64,000 bases of DNA from Pseudoneobacillus sp042683745 (GTDB taxonomy: Bacteria; Bacillota; Bacilli; Bacillales; Cytobacillaceae). Of this stretch, positions 16,659 to 24,785 are shown piece after piece; positions within the stretch are counted from its first letter, which is position 1; each line of letters starts with the position of its first letter. Below the pieces are notes generated by a model that was not told where the DNA came from, made no database searches, and was given only the letters and a program-made list of their open reading frames with translations. Location: contig NZ_JBHUJX010000025.1 in NCBI RefSeq assembly GCF_042683745.1, positions 924,411 through 988,410 of the forward strand, written 5' to 3'. The position numbers were made by a program, and so were the translations under genes.

Positions 16659-17837
16659 TTAAATGGCTTTAAGCTCTTTCTTTTCCTTTAAATTTCGATC
16701 ATAAATGATAGTCGTAAAGATGGCAATCACAAATAAGCCAATTAATACTGTAAATAGCATTGACATTCCATATAAATCAACTAGCAAACCACCTAATACA
16801 GGCCCAATCATTCTTCCACCTGTTGCCGTACTATTAACGACCCCTTGATAAAATCCTTCTCTACCTTCGGGAGCTAATTGACTTGCAATCGTTGGAACAG
16901 CTGGCCATATTAGCATTTCACCAATCGTTAAAATGGTCATCGCCGCAATAAACCAGATAAACTGCTCAGCAGCAGCCGCAACGGCAAAGGATAAGATAAA
17001 AATAATGGTACCGATGATAATTTGAACTTTAATTGATTTAACACCTTTGATTAATTGGTTCATGATTGGTTGCCCTAATACGATTAACGCACCATTAAAC
17101 GTCCATAAAATACTATATTGTTCAATGGAAATGTTAATTTCTTGAGTATAAGCCGCGATCGTTGTTTGCCATTGAACGTAAGCCACCCAACAAAGCAAGT
17201 ACCCGATACAAAGGATTAGTAGTGCATATAGTCTAGAATGGTTTTTCACCGTTTGTTTCCCTTCGAAAATAGATGTTACTTTACCAACTGACGGTGAAAT
17301 ATTTTTATAACCTAGTAAAGCAATTAAGAAGAAAATAACATATAGCAACGTATTTCCTAGAAAAATCCATTCAAATGAATAGGATGCAACTAGTCCACCA
17401 AGTGCAGCACCTGCCGCTACTCCGACATTTTGAGCAACATAAATCGCATTAAAGGATTTACGTCCCCCTTCCTTCCAAACTGTACCCGCCATGGCATACA
17501 TAGATGGAAAAATAATCCCTGATCCAAAACCAATGATCGTTAAGAAGATAACATATTGCGGCCAACCATGCCAAATCGTTAAGCCAATAAGAGAGAGAAG
17601 AGAAATTACAATTCCCAAAAGAATAGACTTATAGCCACCGATTTTGTCAAACAAACTTCCTCCAAATAAATTCCCTATTACACTAGCAGCTGAATTTAAC
17701 ATTAAGACAATCCCAGCAACCGTTAAAGATTTACCTAAATGGTCATGAATATAAATTGCATTTAAAGGCCATAAAAAAGAAGAGCCCGTAACATTCACTG
17801 CCATCCCGATGATTAAAAGCCATAAGGCACGAGGCAT
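16659..17837 (-). CDS. Major facilitator superfamily transporter (YttB-like)
   Basis: A 392-residue MFS protein with twelve predicted transmembrane segments. The loop 2-3 signature is present as GNLFGGSLFDKIGGYKSI near residue 55. The starting residues MPRALWLLIIGMAVN follow AAGGAG with 8-nt spacing, so the 24 upstream codons are rejected. It resembles B. subtilis YttB, a drug/efflux-type MFS of unknown substrate. The next gene rightward is divergent, so the 256-bp gap (17838-18093) should hold both promoters; I see no clear operator there. Confidence 0.85.
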   Translation of the reverse strand: MPRALWLLIIGMAVNVTGSSFLWPLNAIYIHDHLGKSLTVAGIVLMLNSAASVIGNLFGGSLFDKIGGYKSILLGIVISLLSLIGLTIWHGWPQYVIFLTIIGFGSGIIFPSMYAMAGTVWKEGGRKSFNAIYVAQNVGVAAGAALGGLVASYSFEWIFLGNTLLYVIFFLIALLGYKNISPSVGKVTSIFEGKQTVKNHSRLYALLILCIGYLLCWVAYVQWQTTIAAYTQEINISIEQYSILWTFNGALIVLGQPIMNQLIKGVKSIKVQIIIGTIIFILSFAVAAAAEQFIWFIAAMTILTIGEMLIWPAVPTIASQLAPEGREGFYQGVVNSTATGGRMIGPVLGGLLVDLYGMSMLFTVLIGLFVIAIFTTIIYDRNLKEKKELKAI

Positions 17838-18093
17838 GAAAAACGCTCCTTTAAACTTCACTATTTCAAATAACAAAACAATTTTAGAGGTTTTTATCAT
17901 AATGTGCAATGGTTTTATACATATTATTTTTCAGTACTCTTGTATATTTTCAACAATAGAAGCTAATCTCAAAATTGTTCCTCATTTCATATCACTCTTC
18001 AATTGAAAGATTTCATTCCCCTCTTTAAGATTGGTGTTCTTTTCGTTATGATTAGAGCACGTATTTTATTCATGTCTTCTGAAGGAGTAATAA

Positions 18094-19374
18094 ATGCTTT
18101 CTTTTAAAAATTTTTTTAGGAAAAATTTCACCAAAAATGAATGGTTTTCTCTATTATTTATTGCCCTAATTACCTCGATTGCCAGCGAAATTAAAGTGAT
18201 TCCCTTCAATGGGGAGGCTTTTCGTTTTGGATTAGGAAGTATCAGTTTCTTTTTACTGATCCTCATTCGTCCTCCAGGTTCTTTGATTCGAACAGGGTTT
18301 ATAACTGGGATAACGGTTTTCTTATTTCGCATGATTGAAGATATGGTGTCGGGTCCCGCCTCTATCTCAATTAGTGTCAAGAATCATCTACCAGCATTTC
18401 TGTTCTATTTTATTCTTGGATTAGGTTTTAACCTATTAAAAATAGATAAATACAAAACCTCTCCCCTTCTTCTTGGAGCTTTGGCAGCCGGATTAGAATT
18501 TATCGGAAACAGTCTAGAACATCTCATGCGCTATTGGCTGTTAAATCATGCGAACTTAGGGGTATATGAATGGGCATTATTAAGTGGGGTTGCCATTTTC
18601 CGTAGCTACTTTGTGGTTGGAATTTATAGTTCGATAATTGTTTCGGAACAAAAAAAACGAATGCAGGAAATGCTCGAAATTGGGTCCGAATTATATAGTG
18701 AAACCCTTTACTTAGAGAAATCAATGAATCATATTGAACAAATTACGGCTTCTAGCCATGATTTATATCGTAAATTAAAAAAAAGGAATCTCCAGGAGTT
18801 GAGCGCTCAAGCGCTACTTATAGCCCAAGAAATACATGAAGTGAAAAAGGACTCACAGCGGATACTTTCTGGATTGTCTAAAATAACGATCCAAAAAAGA
18901 AATGAAGTACATTCTCTTTCTGATGTGCTTCGATTTGTGATAACAGCAAATGAAAAATATAGTGAAATGCTAGGGAAAAAAATCCATTTTAATCTGACAC
19001 TTTCTACTGATTTTGATACGGATCAACAAATACCATTGCTTGCATTATTGAATAATTTGACAGCTAATGCTGTGGAAGCCATTACTAAGGTGGGAAAAAT
19101 TGATTTCGGCATCTTTGAAGAATTAGGATCTACAATATTTACGGTAAAGGATTCTGGAAAAGGAATTCCCAAAGAAGATTTATCCATCATCTTTGAACCA
19201 GGTTATACGACAAAATTCAATGATCACGGAGTGGCCGCAACAGGGATTGGCCTATCCCACGTCCAAGAAATCGTTGATACCCTAAACGGTCAGATTCTTA
19301 TTGATTCAAAAGCTGCGGGAACAATATTTCGAATCCAAATTCCCACTACGAATATTAGAAAGAGAGTTGATTGA
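18094..19374 (+). CDS. Sensor histidine kinase, GlnK (YcbA)-like
   Basis: A 426-residue membrane kinase. Residues ~15-195 carry about six transmembrane segments without a large external domain. A coiled region (~195-265, EIHEVKKDSQRIL) replaces a classical H-box, and the HATPase_c domain has N-box NNLTANAVEAI, G1 DSGKGIP, F-box FEPGYTTKF and G2 GIGLSHVQEI. This matches the B. subtilis GlnK type, which senses glutamine. GAAGGAG precedes the ATG. The stop lies 2 nt before the response-regulator start. Because the next gene is a glutamate-type symporter, a role in amino-acid sensing is likely but inferred. Confidence 0.85.
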   Translation: MLSFKNFFRKNFTKNEWFSLLFIALITSIASEIKVIPFNGEAFRFGLGSISFFLLILIRPPGSLIRTGFITGITVFLFRMIEDMVSGPASISISVKNHLPAFLFYFILGLGFNLLKIDKYKTSPLLLGALAAGLEFIGNSLEHLMRYWLLNHANLGVYEWALLSGVAIFRSYFVVGIYSSIIVSEQKKRMQEMLEIGSELYSETLYLEKSMNHIEQITASSHDLYRKLKKRNLQELSAQALLIAQEIHEVKKDSQRILSGLSKITIQKRNEVHSLSDVLRFVITANEKYSEMLGKKIHFNLTLSTDFDTDQQIPLLALLNNLTANAVEAITKVGKIDFGIFEELGSTIFTVKDSGKGIPKEDLSIIFEPGYTTKFNDHGVAATGIGLSHVQEIVDTLNGQILIDSKAAGTIFRIQIPTTNIRKRVD

Positions 19375-19376
19375 AA

Positions 19377-20270
19377 ATGCTCTATTTTATTGTTGATGAT
19401 GATACAGCAAGTCGCAGAATGCTTGAGAGGGTTATTTCTGATGGTGAACTTGGTGAGGTAATTGGTGAAGCTGAAAACGGAGAAAAATCGATTCCACTGA
19501 TTCTTTCTACACGACCCGATATTGTCTTAATTGACTTTTTAATGCCAAAATTGGATGGAATTGAAACAATTGAACTACTCCGTGCGAAAGGATTTCGAGG
19601 GCAATTTATCATGATTTCTCAAATAGTAAATAAGGAAATGGTTGGAGAAGCCTATGAAAAGGGAGTCGAATTCTTTATTCATAAACCGATTAATCGAATA
19701 GAGGTTCAAAGCATTTTAAAGAAGGTAGCTGAACAGTATCGGCTTAAACAATCATTAATGACGATAAAGGAATCTTTAGCATATATGGAAACAGCCAAGT
19801 TCACACCGAAACAGCGGAGTGTGAAAGAAATTGTGTTGTCGATATTAAATGATATGGGAATCATTGGAGAAGCAGGTAGTGGGGACATCATATTGATGAT
19901 GGAATTTTTAATCCATCGCAATGATTCGCCAAAACTGCTACCCCCTCTAAAGGAATTATACGAAGCGATTATCGATCCCAATAAAACAGATCTTTCAGAA
20001 ATAAAAAAAGAAAGTAAATCCATTGAACAACGAATTCGCAGAGCTATTATGACCGCACTTAACAACCTAGCTTCCTTAGGAACAATCGATTACACCAATC
20101 CCAAGTTTGAATATTATGCACCTCGTTATTTCGAATTTCAAGAAATAAGAGCGCGAATGAAAGAGATTGATAAGGACCGTATTGAAACATTGAAAGTAAA
20201 AATAAATATTAAAAAGTTTCTTCAAGTATTGTTCCTTGATACCGTAGAAAAATACGCAGAAACTTCATAA
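19377..20270 (+). CDS. Response regulator, GlnL (YcbB)-like
   Basis: A 297-residue regulator. Residues 1-120 form a receiver domain with the acidic pocket VDDD (7-9), the phosphoacceptor Asp53 (IVLIDFLMPKLDG) and the Lys of FFIHKPINR. Residues ~145-290 are a YcbB-type DNA-binding domain (DMGIIGEAGSGDIILMME, then IRRAIMTALNNLASLGTIDY). The ATG at 19377 is preferred to the TTG at 19371 because AGAGAG lies about 10 nt before it. It forms a pair with the kinase upstream. In B. subtilis GlnL activates glutaminase and glutamine uptake genes; here the adjacent symporter is the obvious candidate. Confidence 0.85.
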   Translation: MLYFIVDDDTASRRMLERVISDGELGEVIGEAENGEKSIPLILSTRPDIVLIDFLMPKLDGIETIELLRAKGFRGQFIMISQIVNKEMVGEAYEKGVEFFIHKPINRIEVQSILKKVAEQYRLKQSLMTIKESLAYMETAKFTPKQRSVKEIVLSILNDMGIIGEAGSGDIILMMEFLIHRNDSPKLLPPLKELYEAIIDPNKTDLSEIKKESKSIEQRIRRAIMTALNNLASLGTIDYTNPKFEYYAPRYFEFQEIRARMKEIDKDRIETLKVKINIKKFLQVLFLDTVEKYAETS

Positions 20271-20282
20271 ACTGTTCTCGTC

Positions 20283-20315
20283 ACCCTAGTTCATTATTTA
20301 GAGCTAGGGTTATTT
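20283..20315 (+). terminator. Weak terminator after the two-component pair
   Basis: ACCCTAG (20283-20289) pairs with CTAGGGT (20304-20310), followed by TATTTT. Confidence 0.5.
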
Positions 20316-20354
20316 TCTATGAAAATAAAATTACTCATTTAGTCATGTCGGATT

Positions 20355-20384
20355 TTGTAGGATTTTATAATTTCTCCATATACT
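20355..20384 (+). promoter_or_regulatory. Candidate promoter of the glutamate symporter
   Basis: TTGTAG (20355-20360) and TATACT (20379-20384) are 18 nt apart. The cre site lies about 28 nt downstream of the -10. Confidence 0.4.
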
Positions 20385-20411
20385 AAAATTATCTTCTACG
20401 CTCAAAAAACT

Positions 20412-20426
20412 AGTAAGCGTTTACAT
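20412..20426. promoter_or_regulatory. Candidate cre (CcpA) site before gltT
   Basis: The complement of 20412-20426 reads ATGTAAACGCTTACT, which fits the cre consensus WTGNAANCGNWNNCW at every position. It lies between the candidate promoter and the start codon, where CcpA would repress by roadblock. The sequence match is direct; function is inferred. Confidence 0.65.
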
Positions 20427-20451
20427 TCTAATATTTAGGAGAGGTGACTTA

Positions 20452-21723
20452 ATGAAAAAGTTTAAATTCGGCTTAGCTTATCAAATTCTTGTTGGTCTTG
20501 CATTAGGGATTGGTGTCGGAGCCATTTTTTACGGAAACCCTGCAGTAGAAACTTATTTGCAACCCATCGGTGATATCTTTATTCGATTAATTAAAATGAT
20601 CGTTGTTCCGATTGTTATTTCAACTTTAATCCTTGGTGTTGCCGGAACCGGCGATATGAAAAGGTTGGGTAAACTTGGTGGAAAAACCATTCTTTACTTT
20701 GAAATTGTTACGACGATTGCTATAATCGTTGGATTATTAGCTGCAAATATTATTAAACCAGGTATTGGGATTGATATGACAAAGCTTGCTAAAGGCGATA
20801 TACAAAAGTATGTTGAAACTTCAAATGAAGTAACGAGCCATAGTTTTGCCGATACTTTTGTCAACATTGTTCCAAAAAACATTATTGAATCTTTAGCAAA
20901 TGGGGACATGCTTGCAATCATTTTCTTTGCCGTTATGTTTGGGTTAGGAATTGCAGCTATTGGTGAAAAAGGAAAGCCGGTCCTCGCTTTCTTCCAAGGC
21001 ACTGCAGATGCAATGTTTTGGGTAACCAATCAAATTATGAAATTTGCTCCGTTTGGTGTGTTTGCTTTAATCGGTGTCACGGTTTCAAAATTTGGTGTCG
21101 AGTCATTAGTTCCGTTAGGAAAATTACTCATAAGTGTATATGGAACAATGCTCTTTTTTGTTGTTGTTGTGCTTGGAATGATCGCAAAAATGTGCGGTAC
21201 AAGCATCCTTCATCTCGTTAAAATTTTAAAAGACGAAATTGTTTTAGCTTATTCAACAGCAAGTTCAGAAACAGTATTGCCGAAAGTAATGGAAAAAATG
21301 GAGAAGTTCGGTTGTCCGAAAGACGTTGTATCCTTTGTTATTCCGACTGGCTATTCGTTTAACTTAGACGGATCAACTCTCTACCAAGCTCTTGCTGCAA
21401 TCTTCATCGCACAAATGTATGGAATTGATTTAAGTATTTCGCAACAAATTACTTTAATGCTCGTTTTAATGGTTACTTCAAAAGGAATTGCAGGTGTCCC
21501 TGGCGTATCCTTTGTCGTTTTGTTAGCAACATTAGGTTCTGTAGGTATTCCACTTGAAGGCTTAGCTTTCATCGCAGGAATTGACAGAATTCTAGATATG
21601 GCACGTACCGTTGTAAATGTGCTCGGTAACTCTTTAGCAGCCATTGTTATGTCTAAGTGGGAAGGTCGATTTGACTTAAAAAAGGGAAAAGAGTACCTCT
21701 CATCAATTGAAAAAGCAGCATAA
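20452..21723 (+). CDS. gltT: Glutamate/aspartate:cation symporter (DAACS family, GltT-like)
   Basis: A 423-residue membrane carrier with the N-terminus MKKFKFGLAYQILVGLALG, very close to B. subtilis GltT, and not to GltP or DctP. DAACS hallmarks are present: the serine-rich hairpin ending STASSETVLP, the GYSFNLDGS unwound-helix motif near residue 300, and MARTVVNVLGNSLA near residue 385, which binds the substrate amino group and cation. It imports glutamate and aspartate. AGGAG lies upstream. A GlnK/GlnL-like pair precedes it, and a cre site and terminator flank it. Confidence 0.9.
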   Translation: MKKFKFGLAYQILVGLALGIGVGAIFYGNPAVETYLQPIGDIFIRLIKMIVVPIVISTLILGVAGTGDMKRLGKLGGKTILYFEIVTTIAIIVGLLAANIIKPGIGIDMTKLAKGDIQKYVETSNEVTSHSFADTFVNIVPKNIIESLANGDMLAIIFFAVMFGLGIAAIGEKGKPVLAFFQGTADAMFWVTNQIMKFAPFGVFALIGVTVSKFGVESLVPLGKLLISVYGTMLFFVVVVLGMIAKMCGTSILHLVKILKDEIVLAYSTASSETVLPKVMEKMEKFGCPKDVVSFVIPTGYSFNLDGSTLYQALAAIFIAQMYGIDLSISQQITLMLVLMVTSKGIAGVPGVSFVVLLATLGSVGIPLEGLAFIAGIDRILDMARTVVNVLGNSLAAIVMSKWEGRFDLKKGKEYLSSIEKAA

Positions 21724-21756
21724 GAATGCGAAAACTAAAAGATAAGCAATGAATAA

Positions 21757-21805
21757 ACAAAAGGCAGTGAGAAGACTCTTTCTCACCGCCTTTTGTCATT
21801 TTTAA
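21757..21805 (+). terminator. Intrinsic terminator of gltT
   Basis: Long stem from ACAAAAGGCAGTGAGAA (21758-21774) and TTCTCACCGCCTTTTGT (21781-21797), followed by CATTTTTA. Confidence 0.85.
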
Positions 21806-21827
21806 AAGATAATGTAGAAGAAAAGGC

Positions 21828-21954
21828 TGATTTCCGCTCCAGGCGCTTGCTTTCCGGGTGGCGTTCGCCGAGCCTCCTCCTTCACTTCGCTCCGTGCGGG
21901 GTCTCGTCTGCAACGCTATATCCCCCAGGAGTCAAGCACCTTCCGCTCCAATCA
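21828..21954 (-). repeat. 127-bp GC-rich Bacillus-type repeat, copy 1
   Basis: The minus strand begins TGATTGGAGCGGAAGG and ends TGGAGCGGAAATCA, with internal GACTCCTGGGGG and GACCCCGCACGGAGCG. A second copy of the same length lies at 22218-22344 in the opposite direction. Similar elements are, from my memory, frequent between genes in Bacillaceae. No coding capacity is seen. Confidence 0.75.
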
Positions 21955-22024
21955 GCGAGTATCTGCTTAAAAACTGACCCCAAAACATATTATATAGTCT
22001 TAGAAGTCATCATCAGGCATCCTG

Positions 22025-22195
22025 CTAAGTCCAAGCTGCTAGTTTCTTTAAATTCATGGCAGCAAATGTAAGCATCGCCTGCATGGACAATTTTTTAAGC
22101 CCTCGTAAGGTTGTCCATCGCATACCATGCTTTTCTTCGCATCTGAAAAGACACGTTCTTGAGAAAGATTTTTGCCATCAAGGTACGTCACCTCT
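22025..22195 (-). pseudogene. Remnant of a transposase C-terminus (frameshifted)
   Basis: The minus strand encodes YLDGKNLSQERVFSDAK, then loses one base, and continues in the next frame as HGMRWTTLRGLKKLSMQAML, then TFAAMNLKKLAAWT and a stop (22025). I recognise this as the C-terminal end of an IS1182-type transposase (usual joint DAKEKHGMRW). All upstream parts are missing, so it is a dead fragment. It lies between two inverted 127-bp repeats. The IS family name is from memory. Confidence 0.75.
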
Positions 22196-22217
22196 TAAAT
22201 ATTTCCGGTTATCTAGT

Positions 22218-22344
22218 TGATTGGAGCGATGGGCGACGACTCCTGCGGGAAATAGTGTGAGCCTTTAGACCCCGCAGGGAGCAAAGCGAGTGAGGAGGCT
22301 ATAAGCTCACACCCCGCGGAAAGCGTTCGCCCGTAGCGGAAATC
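22218..22344 (+). repeat. 127-bp GC-rich Bacillus-type repeat, copy 2 (inverted relative to copy 1)
   Basis: It begins TGATTGGAGCGATGGG and ends CGTAGCGGAAATCA, with internal GACTCCTGCGGGAAAT, GACCCCGCAGGGAGC and GAGGAGGCT. It has the same length and layout as the element at 21828-21954 but is inverted, with the transposase remnant between them. Confidence 0.75.
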
Positions 22345-22373
22345 AACGGTTTTTGAGTATAAACTTATTTTAA

Positions 22374-22421
22374 TAGAAAAAAACTGCAGGCAAACTCGAA
22401 ATTCTTCGAGTTTGTCTACAG
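22374..22421 (-). terminator. Terminator of the metallopeptidase gene
   Basis: An 18-bp arm at 22383-22400 (ACTGCAGG..CTCGAA) pairs with 22404-22421 with one mismatch and one wobble. The minus strand then reads a T-run. Confidence 0.8.
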
Positions 22422-22461
22422 TCTGATGAAACCAAATAAAATAGGTTTCCTTTTTGTTTAT

Positions 22462-23313
22462 TCATTGCCTATTTTCTTCGAACAACCACTTTCTAGCTTT
22501 TTCCTCAAAATTATTGCTTTTCCAAGCAAGTATAGCGTTTATTTCCCCAAATTTTGAAATTTGATCTTGAAAAAACATATCACCAATGAAATAACCCAAT
22601 CTATTATAGCCATATTTTTCACCGCCATAAATAGAAAACCATTCACGGAAAATAAACTCATTCGACTTAGTGGAATAGTCTTCAGCAAAGGCCATTTTTA
22701 TTTCATTTCTATTTAATTCTGAAAATGCTAACCATTCTTCACCGTCATTATTAAATGAGAAATAGATAGAAGGGTTTAATCCCCCTACAATATTCCTAGA
22801 AAAATGTGTTGCCGCTCCTTCTTGATAAAGCCATGTAAGTGGGTTTTCCCATTGAATTTTTGCCCACTCTACATTTGCCTTATTTGATAGAATGTTATGG
22901 GCTGCATGACCAAATTCATGGGCAACAATTGTTTTTAGATGGTCCATTTCTGGCGATAATCTTTCTAATGCAAATGTTATGTTCGGGATAATTTGTCTGT
23001 GCGTAAAAGCATTTGACCCAAATCCACCTACAATTAAATTTACTTCAATAGGGAACTCTAGTTCGTAAAGTTTCAAATACTCATCTGTTATTTCATTAAT
23101 AATCGAGACAATATTCTTATGAACTTGTTTAATTGTAGATAGATATTCTGTGTATTTATTAATTGACTGAATATGTCTCTCCTCTGTATCTTTACAATGG
23201 TAGGCAAAATATTCTTTAAATGCTTCTGGGAATTCATTATAGTAGTTACTTAAAAAACTTAAAGAAGGTTGATAATAATCGATAAAAAAGGATGCGGTAT
23301 CTATAATTTTCAT
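22462..23313 (-). CDS. Putative zinc metallopeptidase (HExxH gluzincin-like), family not recognised
   Basis: A 283-residue soluble protein without signal peptide. HEFGHAAHN near residue 138 is a zinc-protease HExxH helix, and WLYQEGAATHFSR about 30 residues later offers a third ligand Glu, as in gluzincins (peptidase MA clan). The N-terminal ~130 residues are helical (FIDYYQPSLSFLSNYYNEF). ATG at 23313 is preferred since GGGGAGGGATTAC precedes it. It resembles YjaZ/DUF2268-like Zn-proteases in layout but I cannot confirm the family. It follows the repeat and transposase scar, so it may have been acquired. Substrate unknown. Confidence 0.65.
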   Translation of the reverse strand: MKIIDTASFFIDYYQPSLSFLSNYYNEFPEAFKEYFAYHCKDTEERHIQSINKYTEYLSTIKQVHKNIVSIINEITDEYLKLYELEFPIEVNLIVGGFGSNAFTHRQIIPNITFALERLSPEMDHLKTIVAHEFGHAAHNILSNKANVEWAKIQWENPLTWLYQEGAATHFSRNIVGGLNPSIYFSFNNDGEEWLAFSELNRNEIKMAFAEDYSTKSNEFIFREWFSIYGGEKYGYNRLGYFIGDMFFQDQISKFGEINAILAWKSNNFEEKARKWLFEENRQ

Positions 23314-23523
23314 GTAATCCCTCCCCAATAACCTACATATTCTATCTACTAATTCTCCAAAGAGTGTACTATTCCTTCCAATTACATACTACCTATTTTT
23401 GTATAAACACGACCCATTTTTCATACCTGGTTACAAAAAAGTGCCTACTTGTGGAAGGAATTCCTTATTTTATAATTAAAGTGAAATTATGTAAAAAGGA
23501 GATGTATTCACATAAATTCTACT

Positions 23524-24171
23524 TTGGAAACTATCACATTTGATCAAATCGTTGCTGAACGAAAAAGTGTACGAAAGTACAAACCAGGTGTTCAAATACC
23601 AAATCAAATTTTAGACAATATTTTTAGCCTAGCGGGTAAAGCCCCCTCTTCATGGAATTTACAACATTGGAGATTCCTCATAATTAAAACCCAAGAGAAA
23701 AAAGAAAGAATTTATCCAATTGCTTGGAATCAAGAACAAGTTCTAGACAGTTCTTGTGTAGTCATTGTCTTAGGAGATACTGAAGCTTATAAAAATGCAG
23801 AAAAAATTTATCAAAGGCAAGTTGATTTAGGCTATATGTCTGAAGATTTAATGAATCATTACCTACTAAATTTGCCCAACATTTACAAAAACAAAGAAAA
23901 CTTCGCTATTCATGAGGCAATTAGAAATGCATCATTGGCATCTATGCTGCTAATGCTGGCTGCCAAAAACTATGGAATTGATTCTTGTCCCATGATTGGG
24001 TTTAAAGAAGATGAATTGCGTAATGAATTGCACATACCAGATCGTTATATTCCTGTAATGATGATTACATTGGGATATCAATTAGATTCAACTGTTCCAC
24101 ATTCAACGATTAGATTACCGTTAGATGATTATCTATTTGAAGAAACATTCACGAAGGAGGAATTTATGTGA
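23524..24171 (+). CDS. Nitroreductase family oxidoreductase (YdgI/NfnB type)
   Basis: A 215-residue flavin enzyme. The FMN-binding start ERKSVRKYKPG, the APSSWNLQHWRFL motif (near residue 40) and the C-terminal IRLPLDDYLFEE are family signatures. It reduces nitro groups, quinones or flavins with NAD(P)H. The start is uncertain: the TTG at 23524 fits the family N-terminus, but the only good ribosome binding site (AAAAAGGAG, 23493-23501) lies 22 nt upstream, and no ATG is in frame between. It overlaps the next gene (TGATG). Confidence 0.82.
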   Translation: METITFDQIVAERKSVRKYKPGVQIPNQILDNIFSLAGKAPSSWNLQHWRFLIIKTQEKKERIYPIAWNQEQVLDSSCVVIVLGDTEAYKNAEKIYQRQVDLGYMSEDLMNHYLLNLPNIYKNKENFAIHEAIRNASLASMLLMLAAKNYGIDSCPMIGFKEDELRNELHIPDRYIPVMMITLGYQLDSTVPHSTIRLPLDDYLFEETFTKEEFM

Positions 24172-24530
24172 TGAATGACCCTTTAAAGATAGTTTTAGAC
24201 CAAATAGAAGCACATAACAGACACGATCTAAGAGCGCAAAAGGACTTTTTTGCAGATTCTTGCAGCTGGATTAGCGACAATGGGACATATATTTTAAAAG
24301 ATATGGAACAATTTATCCCCCAATATGGAAAGGTGATTGAACAAAGTCCCAATATCCATATTGAAGTTAAAAATTATATGGTAGTCGGAGAGGTCGTTGT
24401 CTTAGAGGAATACATTTCTGGTACGATGTTAAAGGATGGGAGTGAACAACCACCTTATTCCTGCATTGTAACTTATCGCGTTAAAAATAATAAAATCACC
24501 AATATGAGAGTCTATTCAAGAGCAAATTAA
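24171..24530 (+). CDS. NTF2/SnoaL-like protein
   Basis: A ~119-residue single-domain protein, MNDPLKIVLDQIEAHNRHDL to IVTYRVKNNKITNMRVYSRAN, with the cone-shaped SnoaL/NTF2-like pattern (helical start, then alternating strands ending in the IVTYRVKNNKI strand pair). Such proteins act as small isomerases or cyclases, or bind ligands; no catalytic residues can be assigned. AGGAGG precedes; either GTG 24168 or ATG 24171 could start it. Its start overlaps the nitroreductase stop, so the two are translationally coupled. Confidence 0.75.
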   Translation: MNDPLKIVLDQIEAHNRHDLRAQKDFFADSCSWISDNGTYILKDMEQFIPQYGKVIEQSPNIHIEVKNYMVVGEVVVLEEYISGTMLKDGSEQPPYSCIVTYRVKNNKITNMRVYSRAN

Positions 24531-24578
24531 CTAAACTGTGGATAAAGGAAGGAGGCCAAGCATTGGCCCCCCTTTCTC

Positions 24579-24770
24579 TTAATGCCTTGTTCTACCTGTC
24601 TGATTTTGCTCCTGATGCATTTTCGATTTCACTGGCTGACCACCAGTTTTTTCATATGCCAATTTTGATTTTTTGATTACATCCATATCCTGACCAAATT
24701 CCACATCCTGATTATTACTTCCGTTCCGTGTCTTTTGTTCTGGATTATTCATTTTCGAACGCTTTGCCAA
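24579..24770 (-). CDS. Small hydrophilic protein, possibly spore-associated
   Basis: A 63-residue, Asn/Gln/Lys-rich, cysteine-free protein beginning MAKRSKMNNPEQ. The start is TTG with AGGGGGAACCTACA upstream. Composition and the FGQDMDVIKKSKLAYEKTGG segment recall small acid-soluble or other sporulation proteins, but I recognise no family. It lies 15 nt after ytzC on the same strand, so the two form a probable operon. Confidence 0.6.
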   Translation of the reverse strand: MAKRSKMNNPEQKTRNGSNNQDVEFGQDMDVIKKSKLAYEKTGGQPVKSKMHQEQNQTGRTRH

Positions 24771-24785
24771 TGTAGGTTCCCCCTA

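Noticed and set aside
18066..18380. 104-residue minus-strand frame opposite the histidine kinase
   Set aside because: It is antisense to the kinase N-terminus, has no ribosome binding site and basic low-complexity content.
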